Source: Silicimonas sp963779765 (GTDB lineage: Bacteria; Pseudomonadota; Alphaproteobacteria; Rhodobacterales; Rhodobacteraceae). From it: a DNA stretch of 64,000 nucleotides. The stretch lies in contig CAVZZP010000002.1 in assembly GCA_963779765.1 (NCBI GenBank), forward strand, positions 372,001-436,000. The letters run 5' to 3'. Every line of letters starts with the position of its first letter. The stretch's first letter is position 1. Both the position numbers and the translations under genes were made by a program. Shown piece after piece: positions 62,527 through 64,000 of this stretch. The notes below the pieces were generated by a model. That model did no database searches. It was not told the origin of the DNA and was given only the letters and a program-made list of their open reading frames with translations.

Positions 62527-62640
62527 ATGAAATCGAAGGCGTTCAAAGTTGGCCGCAGCGCAAAGACCGGCCGCTTCACAACGGTCAAGAAGGCCATGCA
62601 GCGCAAGTCCACCCACGTGGTAGAGACCATCAAGAAGTAG
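62527..62640 (+). CDS. Small basic protein, 37 residues
   Basis: A 37-residue, Lys/Arg-rich protein, MKSKAFKVGRSAKTGRFTTV onward, ending V-E-T-I-K-K. AAGGA lies about 7 bases upstream. K-V-G-R-S-A-K-T-G-R-F is a motif I recall in small mobile-region proteins of unknown role, but I cannot name a family. Too short for strong proof; the ribosome site and basic composition support it. Confidence 0.55.
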   Translation: MKSKAFKVGRSAKTGRFTTVKKAMQRKSTHVVETIKK

Positions 62641-62713
62641 TCGCACGCGCCACTTCAATGCGTCGTGTCCCGTTCGCGGGGCACGACGGATGACATCAAC
62701 CCTCTACACTCCC

Positions 62714-63167
62714 CTAAAATTCCCCCTTCGCCTCCCGCGCCATGTGGTCGAGCACGGCGTTGACGAAACTCGGCTCCTTGCCCTCGGGGAAGAAGGCGTG
62801 GGCGACGTCGACGTATTCGGTGATGACGACGCGGGGCGGGGCGGCGCCCTCGACGAGTTCGGCTCCGGCGGCGCGGAACAGCGCCCGGAGCGTGGGGTCG
62901 ATGCGGGCGATGGGCCATTTGGCGACCAGCGCGCGGTCGGTCATCTGGTCGATGCGGCCCTGCCAGTTGACGGCGTCGTCGATCAGCTTGCGGAAGAGGT
63001 CGAGGTCGGCCTCGGCCATCTCGTCGCCGTCGATCTCGACGCCGATGCGGTAAGTCCTCGAACTCCTTCTGGACGCGGGGCGCGGCCTGGCCGGAGTGCT
63101 CCATCTGGAAGAGCGCCTGCACGGCGTAGAGGCGGGCGGCGCTTTTCATCTGGCGTGAGGGTCTCAT
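62714..63167 (-). CDS. nusB: Transcription antitermination factor NusB, one frameshift
   Basis: NusB, about 150 residues after repair, a partner of NusE in rRNA antitermination. The start M-R-P-S-R-Q-M-K-S-A-A-R-L-Y-A-V-Q-A-L-F-Q and the C-terminal part L-R-A-L-F-R-A-A-G-A-E-L with I-T-E-Y-V-D-V-A-H-A-F-F match the family. One extra base at 63052-63053 (AA) restores D-Y-R-I-G-V-E-I-D-G-D-E. It is the last gene of ribBA-ribH-nusB. An essential gene, so the break is almost surely a sequence error. Confidence 0.9.
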
Positions 63168-63177
63168 GCGGTGCCTG

Positions 63178-63675
63178 TCATGCGCGGGACTTCGGCCGGA
63201 AGCCGATGCGGCGCGTCGGCTTGCGCGATGAGCGAGTGGAGGTGCGGCGCGCCGCCGCGGCCCCCCCGCCCTTGTTCTGGCCCGCTGGGGTCGGCGCGGA
63301 CGGCGGCCTGGTCGTAGGTCTCGACCGTCAGGATGCCGTTGCCGATGCAAGCGCCTTCCAGCCCGAGGAGGGTCAGCGCGCGGCTCGTCGTTGCAGACGG
63401 TGTCGTAGTGCGTGGTCTCGCCCCGGATGACGCAGCCGAGCGCGACGAAGCCGTCATAGCCGCCTGCGCGGGCGATGCCGATGGCGGTGGGGACCTCGAG
63501 GGCGCCCGGGACCTCGATCACCTCGGCTTCGGCGCCGGCCGCGTCGAGGGTGGCGCGGGCCCCGGTCACGAGGTCGTCGGCGATGTCCTTGTAGTAGGGG
63601 GCGACGACGATCAGGACGCGGACGGGGGCGTCGAAGGTCAGGCAGGTCAAGGGTGTGGTGCGCCTGTCCGGCCAT
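63178..63675 (-). CDS. ribH: 6,7-dimethyl-8-ribityllumazine synthase, several frameshifts
   Basis: RibH makes lumazine from the RibBA product and a pyrimidine diamine. Segments in different frames read M-A-G-Q-A-H-H-T, V-V-A-P-Y-Y-K-D-I-A-D-D-L, V-P-G-A-L-E-V-P-T-A-I, G-C-V-I-R-G-E-T-T-H-Y-D (catalytic His) and G-N-G-I-L-T-V-E-T. Breaks lie at about 63651-63653, 63380-63385, 63280-63283 and within the last 100 bp; the C-terminus I-G-F-R-P-K-S-R-A is a probable end. Adjacent to ribBA (stop and start 1 bp apart). Most likely sequence errors. Confidence 0.85.
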
Positions 63676-63676
63676 G

Positions 63677-64000
63677 TCAGTCGGCCTTCACGGGGCGGGT
63701 GCCGACGATGGAGAGGCCGTAGGCGTCGAGGCCGACGATGCGGGGCTTGGGCGAGTTGGTCAGGAGCACGATCTCGTTCAGGCCGAGGGACGAGAGGATC
63801 TGCGCGCCGAGGCCGTATTGCCGCAGCGTCTGGGGCGAGGCGGCGCCGCCGGTGGCGAGCTTCATCGTGGTGTCGCGGAGGAGGACGAGGCGCCCCTGCC
63901 CTCCGCGCGATGAGCGTCATGGCGTCGCCGAACTCGTCGCGGCGGCCTTGGGGCCGAGGCCCACGACGTCGAGAAGCGGGTCCATCGCGTGCATCCGGAC
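63677..64000 (-). CDS. ribBA: Bifunctional DHBP synthase/GTP cyclohydrolase II, 3' end, indels
   Basis: C-terminal part of RibBA; the 5' part lies beyond the right edge. The GTP cyclohydrolase II-like end reads R-Q-Y-G-L-G-A-Q-I-L-S-S-L-G-L and I-V-G-T-R-P, preceded by M-H-A-M-D-P-L-L-D-V-V-G-L. At least two indels are visible between about 63866 and 63950. It feeds the riboflavin pathway with ribH downstream. Whether the cyclohydrolase half is catalytic cannot be judged from this piece. Confidence 0.8.

Overview
The window is high-GC bacterial chromosome, and the gene content points to an alphaproteobacterium of the Rhodobacteraceae (Roseobacter-type). Indicators are the aerobic cobaltochelatase pair cobS/cobT beside a J-domain protein and a BolA protein, a two-gene pntA/pntB transhydrogenase, malate synthase G, serine-glyoxylate aminotransferase, an RTX-Hint secreted protein, a ribBA-ribH-nusB operon and several small families typical of the group (DUF4453, DUF4177, DUF2065, DUF427). 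No rRNA, CRISPR array, complete insertion sequence or intact prophage is visible. There is one tRNA, tRNA-Leu(UAG).

Layout. 0-2.8 kb: a minus-strand catabolic operon (galB, a VOC-type extradiol dioxygenase, galC, galD) for lower gallate/protocatechuate meta-cleavage, with a divergent LysR regulator carrying two HTH domains. 4-13.4 kb: housekeeping and metabolism (YgfZ, glycosyltransferase, ABC exporter, serine-glyoxylate aminotransferase, a HisC-like aminotransferase, a multi-pass membrane protein behind a striking operator, a type III ornithine/lysine decarboxylase, an RluE-type pseudouridine synthase). 13.5-26 kb: SET protein, DUF4453 protein, a membrane glycosyltransferase, pntAB, kynU, RTX-Hint protein, a glutamine amidotransferase and glcB. 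26-33.4 kb: an autoregulated-looking ArsR/SRPBCC pair, pepN-SDR, two conserved unknowns and a PlsC-like acyltransferase. 33.6-45.4 kb: tandem lysozyme-fold proteins, a DJ-1/PfpI protein, gatB, bolA, a J-domain protein, msrB, cobS, an FMN reductase/HxlR divergon and cobT. 45.5-59.5 kb: Xaa-Pro aminopeptidase, ClC channel, pxpA, trigger factor, phosphoesterase, lipid kinase, tRNA-Leu, rpiA-gor, hflK-hflC. 59.6-64 kb: L-serine ammonia-lyase, a mobile-looking XRE/ImmA cassette with small ORFs, then nusB, ribH and the end of ribBA.

Functional links. The gal operon should turn ring-cleavage products into pyruvate and oxaloacetate. SGAT and malate synthase G both handle glyoxylate. pntAB supplies NADPH that gor can use. 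The J-domain and BolA proteins sit next to the cobaltochelatase genes.

Sequence quality. Many conserved genes, including essential ones, are broken by single-base indels, almost all of them one extra base in a short homopolymer. They are sparse to about 60 kb and dense in the last 4 kb. I read most as sequence errors rather than real pseudogenes and annotate the rebuilt genes, giving the break positions.
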